Assembly (NCBI GenBank): GCA_033065855.1
Contig: JAVXUO010000350.1
Location: forward strand, 44,995 to 108,994
From: Escallonia rubra
Taxonomy: Eukaryota > Streptophyta > Magnoliopsida > Escalloniales > Escalloniaceae
Length of the DNA: 64,000 nucleotides
Direction: 5' to 3'
In this document: positions 49,614 through 61,499 of the stretch, piece after piece
Layout of the letters: the number at the start of each line of letters is the position of its first letter
How positions within the stretch are numbered: the stretch's first letter is position 1
Position numbers and translations under genes: made by a program
Notes under the pieces: model-generated
Database searches by the model: none
Told to the model about the DNA's origin: nothing
The model's input: only the letters and a program-made list of their open reading frames with translations

Positions 49614-49976
49614 GTACGTGTGGTGTCAAACGTTCCTATGCTTCAAGTAATAAGCGTCACAAACAAAATCAACTGTGGAAAACCAACATAGTAACACTAA
49701 ACCACAACAAAGAAAATATATGAAGTAATAACTCCGTGAATACAAAGTCGAGATATTTTCATGGTTTATCTTAGAAGCCTCCATCAATTATAATTGAGTT
49801 CACATATAATATAAAATCATTTATGTCATTTATAGTCTCCAACAACGTATTATACTTGCAAGTTATTAGTTTTTATAACGTGAGAAGCCCCCCAAATAAG
49901 AACCCCGTTTTTACACATACTGCTCACCTCAACTTCAATCACATATTAGTGCCCTTTTGCACCTATTACTCATTGA

Positions 49977-50458
49977 CTAGCCCTGAAACCCGTGCGAACC
50001 ACGGTCTTATTAATACTCATCTACTTAAAAAACTTTGAACTGCATACTAAAATATATTGCACAATTTATATTTTAATGATTATTTCATCAAAGAAAGTAA
50101 CGTGTATATTCAAATGAGTGAACTTTTTACTAATAGAATAAAGTAACCCTTGTAGGGAACTATAAATAAACAATGTCCTTGAGCATGTATCTACTTTTGA
50201 TTTGGTAACTATATAGAGTAACAAAAATTTAAAGTTTGTTTGGTAGACAAAAAAGGAAAAAATAGACTACACTGAAAAACATGTGGAGAATTTATGAGAT
50301 TGACTCGTTACTGCTTCAGACATTTTTATTATGCTTCTATTAGTTTGTTTTGAAAGTAATTTGCACATTTCTATGGCATGCCTATAACATTAATCACTTG
50401 TTAGTTTAATGTTGATTGAGACAATTTGTTATATATATTTTTTGTACCATATGGTTTA
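49977..50458 (-). mobile_element. Helitron-like 3' end, cassette C
   Basis: This is the same insertion as at 45672, about 4305 bases downstream: CTAG at 49977-49980, adjacent hairpin (one base changed in the loop side) and the same AT-rich body. The identical position relative to exon 4 shows it was inserted before the cassette was duplicated. Confidence 0.45.
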
Positions 50459-50467
50459 TAAAAGTTA

Positions 50468-51325
50468 GGGGAAATGAAATATGGCCTCCCATCAAGTGTA
50501 TCAGGTTTGAGGGTCGACCCCCTCGGTTTGACAATCGGCCTTTTTTAATTATCAATTTGGTGCAATTGAAGACAATTGATCGATTTTTGACAAAATTGGC
50601 CTGGTAAAAGACACAAATGTCCTTATTATCTCTGATTGCTTTACCGTCTCTTCTCGATCCTTCATCGCCAACTCAAGCTCCATCGCACCCATAACCACCC
50701 CCAACTTATCATGCCCTCAATACTTGAGTTGCTGCCACAAAATACATTCGTATCCCACTTGTTTGCAATCCCCAACCCAACCATCGAGACACCTGCCTGC
50801 GCACCACCAATCAATCGCCCAACGCCATTAAAACGCCTAGCCCACTCTAAAATTACCTATCCACCTGCCACCTTAAGAACCACCGTCGCAGCTGCCAATG
50901 AGCCTACCCCAGTAACCACCACCACCCCTAAGGATTCCACTCTAAAAAAGACCTGCCCACCTACCTGTGGCGCCACCAAGACATCGCCCGTGACCATTAA
51001 CAGAGAGATTGAGGTTTTTTTTCAGGTTGTTGATGATTGTGGAGGTGGATTTGAATGGGACGGGGTGATGGTTCATGGCGGCAGCAGCGTGAGCGGCACT
51101 CGGTCAATGAGGGCTACGGCAGGGTGGTGAGGAGTAGGAAGGGTGGGCCGCGATTAATTGATGGCAACAAGTGCAGTGGTGGAGGAGATGAAGATGGAGG
51201 TGATGAGCCAAAGGTAGTCGATTGAGGCGGTGGTGGCGGTTATGGGTGGGAGGGCGGCAACGAGTATGGGGGAAGGGGGCACTGGTTTCAGCCTAGAATT
51301 TCTGGGTTTTTATTTTTCTTGTTAC
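50468..51325. mobile_element. MULE-like element, cassette C copy, right end truncated
   Basis: The left flank TAAAAGTTA (50459-50467) and terminus GGGGAAATGAAATATGGCC match the cassette-B element. The right side ends at 'cttgttac' as in B. A 164-codon frame inside (50636-51130) is Pro/Thr-rich and not conserved in the sister copies, so it is not called as a gene. Confidence 0.6.
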
Positions 51326-52166
51326 GTGAGGGCGGCAACGAGTAAACACCTAAGAATAGATATTCTCTAAGTTTAGAGTGAACATATGATACCCAAGAGA
51401 AAGAGGGCTAAACGGGTCCGCCCATTAAAACTGCTTGGTTTGCATACAATCCAGTGAGAGGATAGGCATGATGCTTCTGCTAGATGGTGGACTTGAATGA
51501 GATGTTACTCATTTACGGAAAATGAACTACTGCTAATATTAGTTGAACAAATTTCGGCGACAATCAATAGTCACCAAATATTTTTAGTGACTTTTCTCCG
51601 AAAACTTTTAACGATAATTCTTAACATTTTTTTTTAACATCACTAAATAAAAGCTACTAAAAACATGTAGCGACCATTAATTATCGCTATATGGGGGGTT
51701 AGAGGAAGAGTCTTTCTACGCAATCGCAACCAAAAAAAAATTCATATTAGCATACCACCCTTTTATCTTATGACAACTATGGATGTCAGCTACATCCACA
51801 TTCCCCGACTTTCATAAGTACCCACGTCTTCCTTTTCTCACTCGCAAGAACACGAAAGCTGAAATTGATACGTAGTTATCAAAATCACCGTACCAATCAC
51901 GTATCACAAGGTTTACACACTACGATATATTGATAGGCCATCAAAAAAAGATAGAATACCAAAGGATGAAAGATAATATGGAAAATGAAGTCTCCCCTCC
52001 ATTTCTCCCTTGGAGCGAAGTTTGGGTTTTGCTCCGAAGTCTTTCAACATGTATCAAATTTGATATTTTCAACATTGGCGTCGAATCTTTTAAAAACATT
52101 TCCAAAGTACAACTAGTATAGAGCATAACAGCGCATGAAAAAGTCGTCATCCAATTCACAACCACT
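51326..52166 (+). promoter_or_regulatory. Conserved upstream block of LRR copy D (continues after the LINE at 54464)
   Basis: This matches the copy-C block including the extra TAGCGAC segment. It is interrupted at 52166 by a LINE and resumes at 54464 ('gattattatgcc'). The 14-base AATTCACAACCACT at 52153-52166 is duplicated at 54450-54463. Confidence 0.55.
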
Positions 52167-54449
52167 AATTTTTTATTTTTTTTGTGGGTAAAATGTCATT
52201 TTATTCCATGAAAGCTCAAATCACTGTACAAGAGTATACATCTTAGTCTTGGCTATTTACTGTAGCATGATTACAAGGTGTATTGAAAAAATTCATCTAC
52301 TTATCTATTAAGCTGTTATGATGTATTCAGGGAGTCCCCATGCATGACATAGCTGATTGTTTAAGCTGTGGGCAGGAGATTTCTTCCAGCTTAGCACCCT
52401 ATGTTTAATCATCAGCTGGATTTTCTGGAAGCATACTTCCTCTGGCTTTTGTTCTTGCTTGAATATTCTCAAGTTTCTCTCATTCCAAATGGTATAAACT
52501 GTGACTGCCAATGCTAGTTTCCTTAGCCTAGCAGAGAAGCTTTTCCCTCTGAACATACATGAAGCCTGGTTTAGGAGTTGTTGCCAATTCATCAATGGTA
52601 ATCTAATTAGCAGCTTCTGAAATACCATGTGCCATAGGTTCTTAGCAAAATTGCATTGCACAAATAAGTGGCTTCCTGTTTCCTTTTCAACATTGCACAT
52701 AGAGCATCCATCTTCTGTGGTGTAGTTCCAGGCTTTCAATTTATCCCTAGTTCTCATACCCCATTTACATAGCATCCATAAAATTAGAGCAAATCTAGGT
52801 ATATGGCCAGGGAACCATAATAGCTTCCACCAGGGAGCTATATTAGCAGAGTATCTGAGCTCCTCCCAGGCAGAGTTAATGGTGAATTTCCCATTCCTTT
52901 GCAGATTCCACCATATTTTGTCCTTAGTATGCACCTGAGGCATAGCTAGTCCAGTTATTTCTTCTTTCTATTTCCTCATAGCTTGTGATCTTACCTGAGG
53001 TATTTGCCAAGAACCATTAGTTATAATAGCTGCTACCTTGCTATTTATAGGTAGTCCAGAGTCATAGTTCATTCTTTGGCCAAATTTCTCTAATAAAGGC
53101 CCTCTTGGCATCCAATTGTCCAGCCACAACCATGTATTTGTTCCATCACCAATTTTGTATGATATGTGGGACTTCATCATAGTCCTAAGCTTCAACAGTT
53201 TGCACCAGCTCCAAGATAAGTCTGCAGGAGCCTTGAAGGTCCAGAAATGGTGTTGTTTTATGATGTAAGTATGGCACCATTTCACCCAAAGTGAGTCTTT
53301 CTTGCTAGCAAGGTCTCATATATGTTTACAAATAGCTGCCTTATTCCATTCTTTCAGCCTTTTTAAGCCTAAACCACCTTCATTCTTTGGGAGACAGAGG
53401 TCTTTCCAAGCTACCTTAGCTTTAGTGCACTTAACCTCCTTCCCATGCCATATGAAAGCTCTAATTTTAGCTTCAATCTGATGGATAATACTCTTTGGCA
53501 GTGGAAACATAGAGCACCAGTAGACTTGCATACTGAATAGCACTAAGATAGCCACTTGAACTCTTCCTGCATAAGATAGGTGCCTTGTAGCCCAACAATT
53601 GATCCTCTTTGTGAGTTTCTCTATTAATACCTGGCAATCCTTTGATTGTAGTTTAGTAAAAATCAGTGGGACACCAAGGTAAGTGACTGGGAGCTCCCCC
53701 TTTGAAATTTCAAGGATTCGGAGGATTTGTGTAGCAATATTGTCATCCACTCCAGCCATGAAAATTGAACTTTTTTGCAAATTAAGGCTCAGCCCAGAGA
53801 ACTCACCAAACTCATTAATAGCTTGTTTGACCCTTGTGACTGAGTAAGGGTCAGCAGCAGATAGTATGAACAAGTCATCTGCAAAACCTAGATGGTTGAT
53901 ATGTAAGTCTTTGCATTTTGGATGGAATTTGAAATCATCTTGGGCAGTGTATTCATCCAACATCCCAGAGAAGGCCTCCATAACCAATAAGAATAGATAA
54001 GGGGAAATTGATCCCCTTGTCTAAGCCCTTTTGCACTAGAGAAATATCCCTCCATTGAGGCATTAAGGTTTATTGAAAACTTGGTAGTATTGAGGCATAT
54101 CATAACCCAATTTACATATCTAGTAGGAAACTTGAGCACCTCTATAATCTTCCTCAAAAAGTCCCAACCAACTGAGTCATATGCCTTTTGGATGTCAATT
54201 TTAATAACACATCTAGCCCCTCCTCCTTGTCTATGATAATTCCTGCATATTTCTTGCATAAGCAAGATATTATCTGCAATCTGTCTGTTCGCTACAAAAG
54301 CTGACTGCCTTTTGCTAATAATGGTAGGCAATACTGCTTGGATCCTTTTGCATAGGATTTTAGAGATGCATTTGTAGATTACATTGCAACATGCTATAGG
54401 TGTGAAGTCTTTCATAGTATTGGGGCAAGGAATCTTTGTGAATTAAAGT
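52167..54449 (-). mobile_element. L1-type LINE, 5'-truncated and inactivated
   Basis: The element runs on the minus strand, with its A-rich 3' tail seen as T-rich sequence at 52167-52186. A 14-bp target duplication (AATTCACAACCACT) flanks it, and the uninterrupted site is visible in copies A and C. It encodes the reverse transcriptase from the DFTPIACCNVIYK motif through KIDIQKAYDSV, GLRQGD and FADD, then a zf-RVT-like C-terminal domain with CSMC…H…C near 52700. The endonuclease half is missing. A one-base deletion after GLRQGD (about 53995), a frameshift near 54432 and in-frame stops at about 53313 and 52965 make it non-functional. Confidence 0.93.
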
Positions 54450-54666
54450 AATTCACAACCACTGATTATTATGCCAGTCAAGCATAGTGCAAAACAGTGG
54501 GATCCCCACCAACTCTACAGAAGGCACGAAGAAGGAACGTGATATTAATGGTGTTTTCCTTGTTTGTGCCTCACCAGCTAAATCCAAATATGGTTTGAAC
54601 TTCTTTATGTAGTTTCTTTACAGGTTTGAAAATCATATGAACTCTATGTTATGAGTTTATTTACAG
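54450..54666 (+). other. Remainder of cassette D between the LINE and the surviving exon
   Basis: The upstream block resumes after the target duplication and runs to about 54585 ('gcctcaccagctaaatcc'), then jumps to the intron sequence preceding exon 4. Signal peptide, LRRNT and exons 1-3 are deleted. Confidence 0.7.
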
Positions 54667-54819
54667 ACACTATCTCGAGTTTCCTATACAATATATCAAG
54701 TATGGAACAAATTCAAGTGTTGGGTTTGTCATCCAACTACTTCAGTGGGCTGATAGCAAGAGACATTAGGAACTTAACTATGCTTAAGCAACTACATCTT
54801 TCTTATAACCAGTTGACAG
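54667..54819 (+). pseudogene. LRR gene copy D, only exon 4 remains
   Basis: A 153-base exon equivalent follows TTTACAG and encodes two LRRs closely matching exon 4 of copies B and C. The donor has changed from GGTACG to GGAACG, so the splice site is lost. It is an isolated fragment with no start. Confidence 0.85.
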
Positions 54820-54903
54820 GAACGTGTGGTGTCCATTGTTTCCTCTGCTTGGATCAAAGGATCACGTATTAAGAAAATATATTGCATTTGTAAGTTATTA
54901 CTA

Positions 54904-56529
54904 GGGGAAAGTAGGGAATGACCCCCTCTACTTTACACGTTGTGTGTTTTGCCTCCCTCCACTTTAAACTTAAGCACTAAACCCCCCACAGTTTAGGAAA
55001 ATGGACACAGTTAATTGACCGTAACAGATCTTTGTAAAATGTCATTTTTATCCTTCCATATAACCTTCAATTTTTCAGGAAACCCGTGCAATCTCTCTAT
55101 GCCTTCTCTCTATGCCCAAACCCATTTCTTCTTTCTCTCTAAAATTTTTTTGGGAAGCATGCCCAAACCAGTGTAATCTTCTCTGTTAATCCCCATATGC
55201 GTCACGTCGCCGATCTACTGAACGAAGAGTGGACCAACTTGGAAATCTTACGGATCTGCTAAACCGTGTGAAGGAGAAGGGGATGAGAAGCAGCAAATGG
55301 CCCCTGTGCGTGATGGGGATGTGTTGTTGGCGAAGTGCGGGTAACGGCATGTAAAAAAGAGGACTGCTGAGGACAGACATGTGAAGGCTGTTTCAACAGT
55401 GCGTAAGGGTGTTTGTATGCATGAAAGGGGTGCAAAAGAAGGGGGAAAACAACAAGAAAAGGGGCTGCTCCTGCTGCTGTAATTTGGTGTGCGCGCAAGG
55501 TGGAAAGGAGGGAAGAAAGGGGTACCGTGAGGACTTCCAGGTAAGGGACTGTTGGCGTGGTATTGTGGCTTGTGTAATGGCGCGTTAAGGACCCCTGAAG
55601 TGTGGAAAGAAAAGGGGGATGGGAAGGACTGTAATAGAGCTATCAAAGGGCAGCAGCTTTGTGAAGCTTTTGTGTGTGTTTGTGAAGGTGAAAAAGGGCA
55701 TCAGCTGCGTGGGATTTTTGTGGTTTTTTTGCATGTATGCAAAGGTGTGAAAGGAAGGTGAAAGACTACTGTAATGGGCTGCCAAAGGGCAGCAGCCGTG
55801 TGAGGTGTTTTATGGTGCTTTTGTGTGTGTGCAAAGGTGTAAAAAGGAAGTGGTGGACTGCTGTATTTGGGGATGCCAAGGGGCAGCAACTGTTTATGAG
55901 GAGCTGGTTGTACAAGAAGCAAAGCCACGAAATGATTTGTGGACTAATTCCTTCTTATTTGTTTGGGTGTATCTGAGAGCCTACGATGCTGTGTATAGCC
56001 GTTAATTAAGCTTGGGCGAAGGATTATACCGGTATAGTGGCTCCAATGAGGCCTTTGTAGAATTTCAGGCTGCTTCTAGGTGAAATTTTTTTTTTCCTCC
56101 TTTTGAAGAGGCAGAGGGGGGGGGGTGGGGGGATGAGTATAATTTCTACGTAATTTTTGCCAATGAATCTTTATATCAAAAATATATCTTTATTAGTTAA
56201 AAAAACATGGAGATGTGGGTAGAGAACCAAAATATAGTTGGGATGTTAGAAGAGGAAGAAAGGAGGCTGCAAATGGGTTTGGTAGTGGAAGAAATGAGGG
56301 TAAAGGATGAAGTTTTGTGTTATAAAGAGAGTATAAGGGCATTTTGGTCTTAAAAAAATACCTTTAGGGCGCCAATGCTTTCCCTCCAAAAAACGCAGCT
56401 AAGTTGGATGATTTCCGTCCATTGTGCCCATTTTCTTAAACTGTGAAGGGGTTTAGTGCTTAAGTTTGAAGCGGAGGGGGGTAAAACGCACAACGTGTAA
56501 AGTAAAGGGGGTCATTCCCTACTTTCCCC
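54904..56529. mobile_element. MULE-like element with long terminal inverted repeats (1626 bp)
   Basis: The left terminus GGGGAAAGTAGGGAATGACC is repeated inverted at the right end, and similarity continues for well over 100 bases. The flanks are ttattacta (left) and ttattagta (right), 8 of 9 matching, as for a MULE 9-bp duplication. Copies B and C show the uninterrupted site ('gcaagttattagttttta'). The interior has no transposase. It holds degenerate repeats around a 'gggcagcag…tgtgtgtg…caaaggtg' theme (about 55645-55900), which create the several open frames seen there. Confidence 0.82.
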
Positions 56530-56638
56530 TTATTAGTATTCATATCATGAGAAGCCGAAAGAAGCCCCCCATTGTCAAACATATGGCTCTTTAACTTCCA
56601 CCACATATTAGTTCCCTTTTGCACCTACTGCTCGTTGA

Positions 56639-56924
56639 CTAGCCTTGAAACCCGCGCTAAGACGGCCTTATTAATACTCATCTACTTAAAAAAATTTGAA
56701 CTGCAAAATAAACCCTATTACATAATCTATTTTGCAATGGTTATTTCATCAAAGAAAGTCACGTTTATTTTTAAATGAGTGAACTTCCTATTAAAAGAAT
56801 AAATTAAACCTTGTGGTGAAATACCAATAGGCGATGTCCTTGAGCATGTAGTTCATTTTGATTTGGCAACTGTATAGAAGAACAAAGTAATTTGCACATT
56901 CCTATGGCATGCTAATATACCACC
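56639..56924 (-). mobile_element. Helitron-like 3' end, cassette D
   Basis: CTAG at 56639-56642 is followed by a more diverged hairpin (CCCGCGC…). The same AT-rich body follows as in cassettes B and C. This copy is the most mutated of the three. Confidence 0.4.
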
Positions 56925-58970
56925 CCATCCCCCCCCCCCCCCCACCCACCCCAAACCATTCCTTCATCCGTCAAGTATTTGGGGTTTGTGGGTGACTCCT
57001 TTGGGTATTAACTTTGACAATTCACCCTCTTTATCTATCACTTTGGTGCAATTGAGGACAATTAGTCATATTCGGACAAAATTGGCCTGTAAAAAGATAC
57101 GAATGTCCCTCCTATCTCTATTTGCTTTATCTTCTTTTCTTTAATTCTTTATTACCAACTCAAGCACCTCCACACACACAACCACCCTAACGCAAGAACC
57201 ACCACTGCAATTGCCATCATACCCACAATACTTGAGTTGTCACCACAAAATCCACCCATACCACCACCAACCACCAATCTCCAACCCCAATCCAACCACC
57301 TATCCACCTGCATGTACATCACCAAGCCATCGCCTATCACCATCAACAGGCTAAAACAACCAATCCACCTGCCACCTTAAGAACCACCTATGCAGCCGCA
57401 ATGAGCCTAGCCTAGTGGTTACCACTGCCACTAGGAATGCGACCCCACAAACACCTACCTACCTACATGCAACTCCACGAAGACATCGTCCATCACCATC
57501 AATATAGAGATCAGGGTTTTTTTGTGCAAAAGGTTGATGTTTGTGGATGTGGGCTTGAATGGGACGGGGTGATGGTTCATTGTGATGGCAGCTTGAGGGA
57601 TCCGAATCATCTGCTGTGGCTAGGGTTATAGCAGGCATGCTGTAGCGCCAGTCATAGCCGTCCGATCGATTCAAGTGGGAAGAGGCCGCCCAAATTAAGC
57701 CACGTCATCCAGCCATTTACTCTTCCCCATTACCGCTCTACCGACCAAACCTTCTTATGCCAAACCAAGCGTCTCTCTGTCCGTCTCCCTCCCCAATTCC
57801 ATCTGTCGGCGATGACAACACGTCCACCTCCAACCCAATTTCACGCCAAATGAATCCCCTCCATCCTCTCTCTCTCGACCTCCAAATCCATTTGCCGACG
57901 GCGACTACTCCTCCACCTTCCGGCGACGACGACGATCCACCACCTCCGATACCGTGACGGCACATCTGTTAAATCAAGCAAGAACTTTTTGACTTTTAAA
58001 AATCAATCATCAACAACATATGAATGATTAAGCACTTGTGTTCGTAGAACTTCGAACCATTTGATTATTTAAACTGACCTATGTGATCCCGACCACTTTA
58101 ACTCATGAGGTGATACTTATTTATTAGTGATTGCAGTTCAATTTTGACTCAACTTTATACGTCCCCTTGGTGTAGACCTTGAGAAGCCATGAGCACAATC
58201 TTGGACCCATGACTAACCGTAGAGGTGTTATAGCAGTAAGGTGGAGGTGTCGCCGCCATAAGATGGAGGTACTGTCGCCGGAAGGTGCCGTCAGGCTACG
58301 GTTTGGAGCCCACGAATCGATTTAGCACATGGAGAGAGAGGAAGTTGTCATGAAGTGCTTGATTAAAGTACCCATGGATCACCGTCGCCGGATTTGGAGG
58401 TGTCGTCGCTGTTGTAGAGAGAGAGAGAGACGCTGGGTTTGGCGTGAGAAGGTTGGGTCGGCAGAGAGGTAATGGGGAAGAGTAAATGGCTGGCTGGATG
58501 GCGTGGCTTAATCTGGGCTGTCTCTTCCCACCTAACTCGATCGGACGGCTGTGACTGGGGCTACAACATGCCTGCTGTAACCCTAGCCACAACAGGTGAT
58601 CCGGATCCCAGCTTGTGAGGGTGCTCAGTCATTGATAGCTGGGGTAGGGTGGTGAGGGGTAGAAGAGTGGGCGATGGTTGATTGATGGCGACAAGTGCGG
58701 TGGAGGAGGAGGTGATGGGCCAACCGAAGTCGATTGAGGCAACAGCGAGGATTAGAGGAGGGATGGGGTAGTGGTTTAATTGGCGACGACAGGGGGCGTG
58801 GGGACAGAGGGCGCTGTAACCAACCTAGAATTTCTAGGGTTTTATTTTACTTTTTACAAGAGAAGTTTGGAATTTTTGTGAGAAAGTTAAGGTATTTTTT
58901 TAATTTTACGGCCGTATTTGATAAATTAGGGGGAAGGGGGGGGGGGGGGGGGGGCATTTGTCATTTCCTC
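56925..58970. mobile_element. MULE-like element, cassette D copy, right end intact, carrying a nested MULE
   Basis: This is homologous to the elements at 46166 and 50468, with the left end eroded to a C-rich run (56931-56945). It keeps the right terminus (…CATTTGTCATTTCCTC) followed by TAAAAGTTA at 58971-58979, the same 9-bp target duplication seen on the left of copies B and C. A G run of about 20 lies just inside the right end. It is split by the 1011-bp element at 57598-58608. Confidence 0.65.
57598..58608. mobile_element. Nested MULE-like element with about 190-bp terminal inverted repeats
   Basis: Both ends begin GGATCCG and share similarity over roughly 190 bases ('tggctagggttatagcagg' left, complement at right). 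The flanks cagcttgag and cagcttgtg match at 8 of 9 positions, consistent with a 9-bp duplication. The corresponding site is uninterrupted in cassette B (about 46800). The centre carries a Pro/Asp-rich frame (57757-57957) that lies partly in the inverted repeat and is probably not a gene. Confidence 0.85.
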
Positions 58971-58979
58971 TAAAAGTTA

Positions 58980-60642
58980 ACCAAATGACTAAGTAAATAA
59001 CAATAAGATAGCGCTTTTACAAGCACATAAAATCATCAGCAAAAGTATATAGATTAAATAGCAAGATCGATATTTTGTCGCACGAGGCAATCATACAATG
59101 CTTAAAAAGTTTAGCCGACATGACTGAATAAGATAGCTTTAACCTTCGTAGTAAGAAATTGTTGAACATAATTCAACCAGGATTTAACAAATAGACAATA
59201 AACATGCTCACTACTAGCTTTTTGAAATTTTGTATGCAATTCTATTTCTAGATATCTAGCTTTTTTTCTTTTCATTTCAGAGTGTGTTTTTAAGAGTATA
59301 CAAGTCAAATAATGTCATAATATGTTGGTATATTGCTAAGATAGAATTTAGAATGCCCTAAAGTTTAAATACACATAATTAGAACATCATAGAAAAAGAT
59401 ATGTTTACAGTTTTTCCAAAATAAAATTATTTGAATTTGTCTTGCTCTGTCCACCATATATAACATATATATACATTTACTTATTTTAGATTTATGGGAG
59501 CGCCTATTTTGCACCTTAAATGCTTACCCGCAACTTATTTTTTTGGTAAATCGTAACGTGACAAACTATGGTGTGAAAATAAACATCCTCTACCTTTGTT
59601 TTTGAATATCATAAGGTTATAATTCTACTTTATCATTTTTATATATCTCATATTGAATTTGTAAACTATGATATCTTTATATTTAATCTTCGTGGACAAC
59701 GCAAAACCTTAAAATAAGCAAATCATTAACCAAAATATAATAAAAAAATTTAACCAACATGTTTACTGTGTTAGATTCATCTTCAAATATACCAAGGCTG
59801 TCAATCGAGTTAGAATCTAGCTTAACCATAATATAGCTACTTATCGTTTTTAAGTTATGTTTTATCCATAGTTGTTTTTTCTATATGTATAGTGTTTTCT
59901 TTTCGTATTATAGAGCGCTTTTACAGGTATAATAATTAAATTAGGGTCCTAATATATAAGTGTAATGCTAATGTAGAACTTAAAAATGCTTAAAGTGGAA
60001 TTAATAGTAAAACAAGGTCACATTAAACAAATTTGGATCATATTTTCTTCCAATGAAGTTTATCTTCTTCCGATTAAAGTTTACTTAGTTCATCTCATAC
60101 TTTTTCTACTACATTGTATAGAAACTTTGTTAGATTTGTGTTAGATTTATGGGAGCCTCTACACCCATGTGTGCTTCTCTATGCTTCACACTTTATTACT
60201 TGGCAAAAAAATAAAAAAGCTTCCAGCGTTGCACTTTTTGACGACAAAGTATGGTGCATAAAAAGAACTTGTTTACAAGGTTTCAATTTTACGTGTTATG
60301 TTTAAAAAAATAAAAACTGGGTTATCAAACACCCACTTGTTTTTGTAAAAAAAATAAAATTAAGCTGCTCTTTAATTTTTTTTATTTTTTTTTGGGAAAC
60401 TGAAAACCAAAAAAATTAAGTGTCGTCAAACAGAGCCTAGTAACAACCATATTTAAATGAGGATAGAACGGAAAGGCAATCCAACATTACCAACCTTCTT
60501 GAAGTTTGCGCAAGAAGTGATCAATAAATTTAGGGATGGAGAGAGTATATAACAAGCAAAAGCAAAGAGTGAGGTAAAATTCAACGATAACCTTTTTGCA
60601 GGAATATTTTGGTTTTTTTTGCATGATACATCATCAAACTAT
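58980..60642. other. AT-rich intergenic DNA, nothing firm
   Basis: This may include the distal body of the cassette-D Helitron-like element. Weakly similar segments near 59473 and 60131 ('tagatttatgggagc') suggest an old duplication. 'caaacagagcc' at about 60427 resembles the end of a Tourist-like MITE, but the other end was not found. Confidence 0.4.
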
Positions 60643-61335
60643 CAGGGGCGGAACCCGAAAGTCTAATCGCGGAGGGCCAAAAAGTCATAAAAAAATATTA
60701 ATGGCTAACATAAAAATATTTAGAAGGTTCAAGTTCACATAAAAAATCAAAAATCAAAAACATATTATAATTAGTCTTCATATTAAATAAGTTAAGTGCA
60801 AAATAGATTGCTCACCCACATCAATTTAACTACTAATTCTATAGTAAATATATTATCCATAGTGAATTATTTGACTTGGTAAGATTAGTAACAATAAATT
60901 GCTTATCTTACATGAAAGAAGCTGAACTCTTAATGCATAAATGTATTACTAATGTGATTATCAATTGTATGAGTACAATAGTAACATATAAGTTAACGTA
61001 TAATACAAATTTTAAGTAATTGTTTTTTTTATTTTGATGTACTTTAATATATATATATTTTTTTTGTAATATAAATTTTTAGAATTTGGAATTTGAAAGA
61101 ACGAAGATAGATTAAGGGAATGAGAAAGACAAATATATGACGGTCAGTGGCACAAAAAATAAAAAATACAACAAAAGTATACTCAAATTAATTAATCTTA
61201 TAATATAATGACATTTTCGTATGTTTTTCGATTAACTAATAAGTTAAAAAAAGGGGGGGGGGGGGTGGGTTTCCTAAAAGTTGAGGGGGGAGGGGGTGCC
61301 ATGGCCCCCCTTGTCATGTGGGAGGTCCGCCCCTG
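60643..61335. mobile_element. Non-autonomous hAT element (693 bp)
   Basis: The left end is CAGGGGCGGA and the right end TCCGCCCCTG, a perfect 10-base inverted repeat of the hAT type. It is flanked by a perfect 8-bp duplication CAAACTAT at 60635-60642 and 61336-61343. The interior is AT-rich with a G run at about 61253-61265 and has no transposase frame. Confidence 0.92.
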
Positions 61336-61499
61336 CAAACTATATTTTCAATATGAAATACAATTCTAAACACTCTATATTAAGTGAAAAATATCGCGTA
61401 AGGTCTCCAATATATCCTTGGATGGAGTCCTTATTTGTTGATAAGTTGATTTTCGTATAACCCTTGTATAATGAAAACAAATTACTCTCAAATGCGATC

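Noticed and set aside
50636..51130. 164-codon Pro/Thr-rich frame
   Set aside because: It lies inside a MULE-like copy, and the sister copies at 46300-47000 and 57100-57600 do not preserve the frame.
55186..56005. Cluster of 60-130-codon frames on both strands
   Set aside because: They overlap each other within the non-autonomous MULE and its degenerate internal repeats; there is no family signature.
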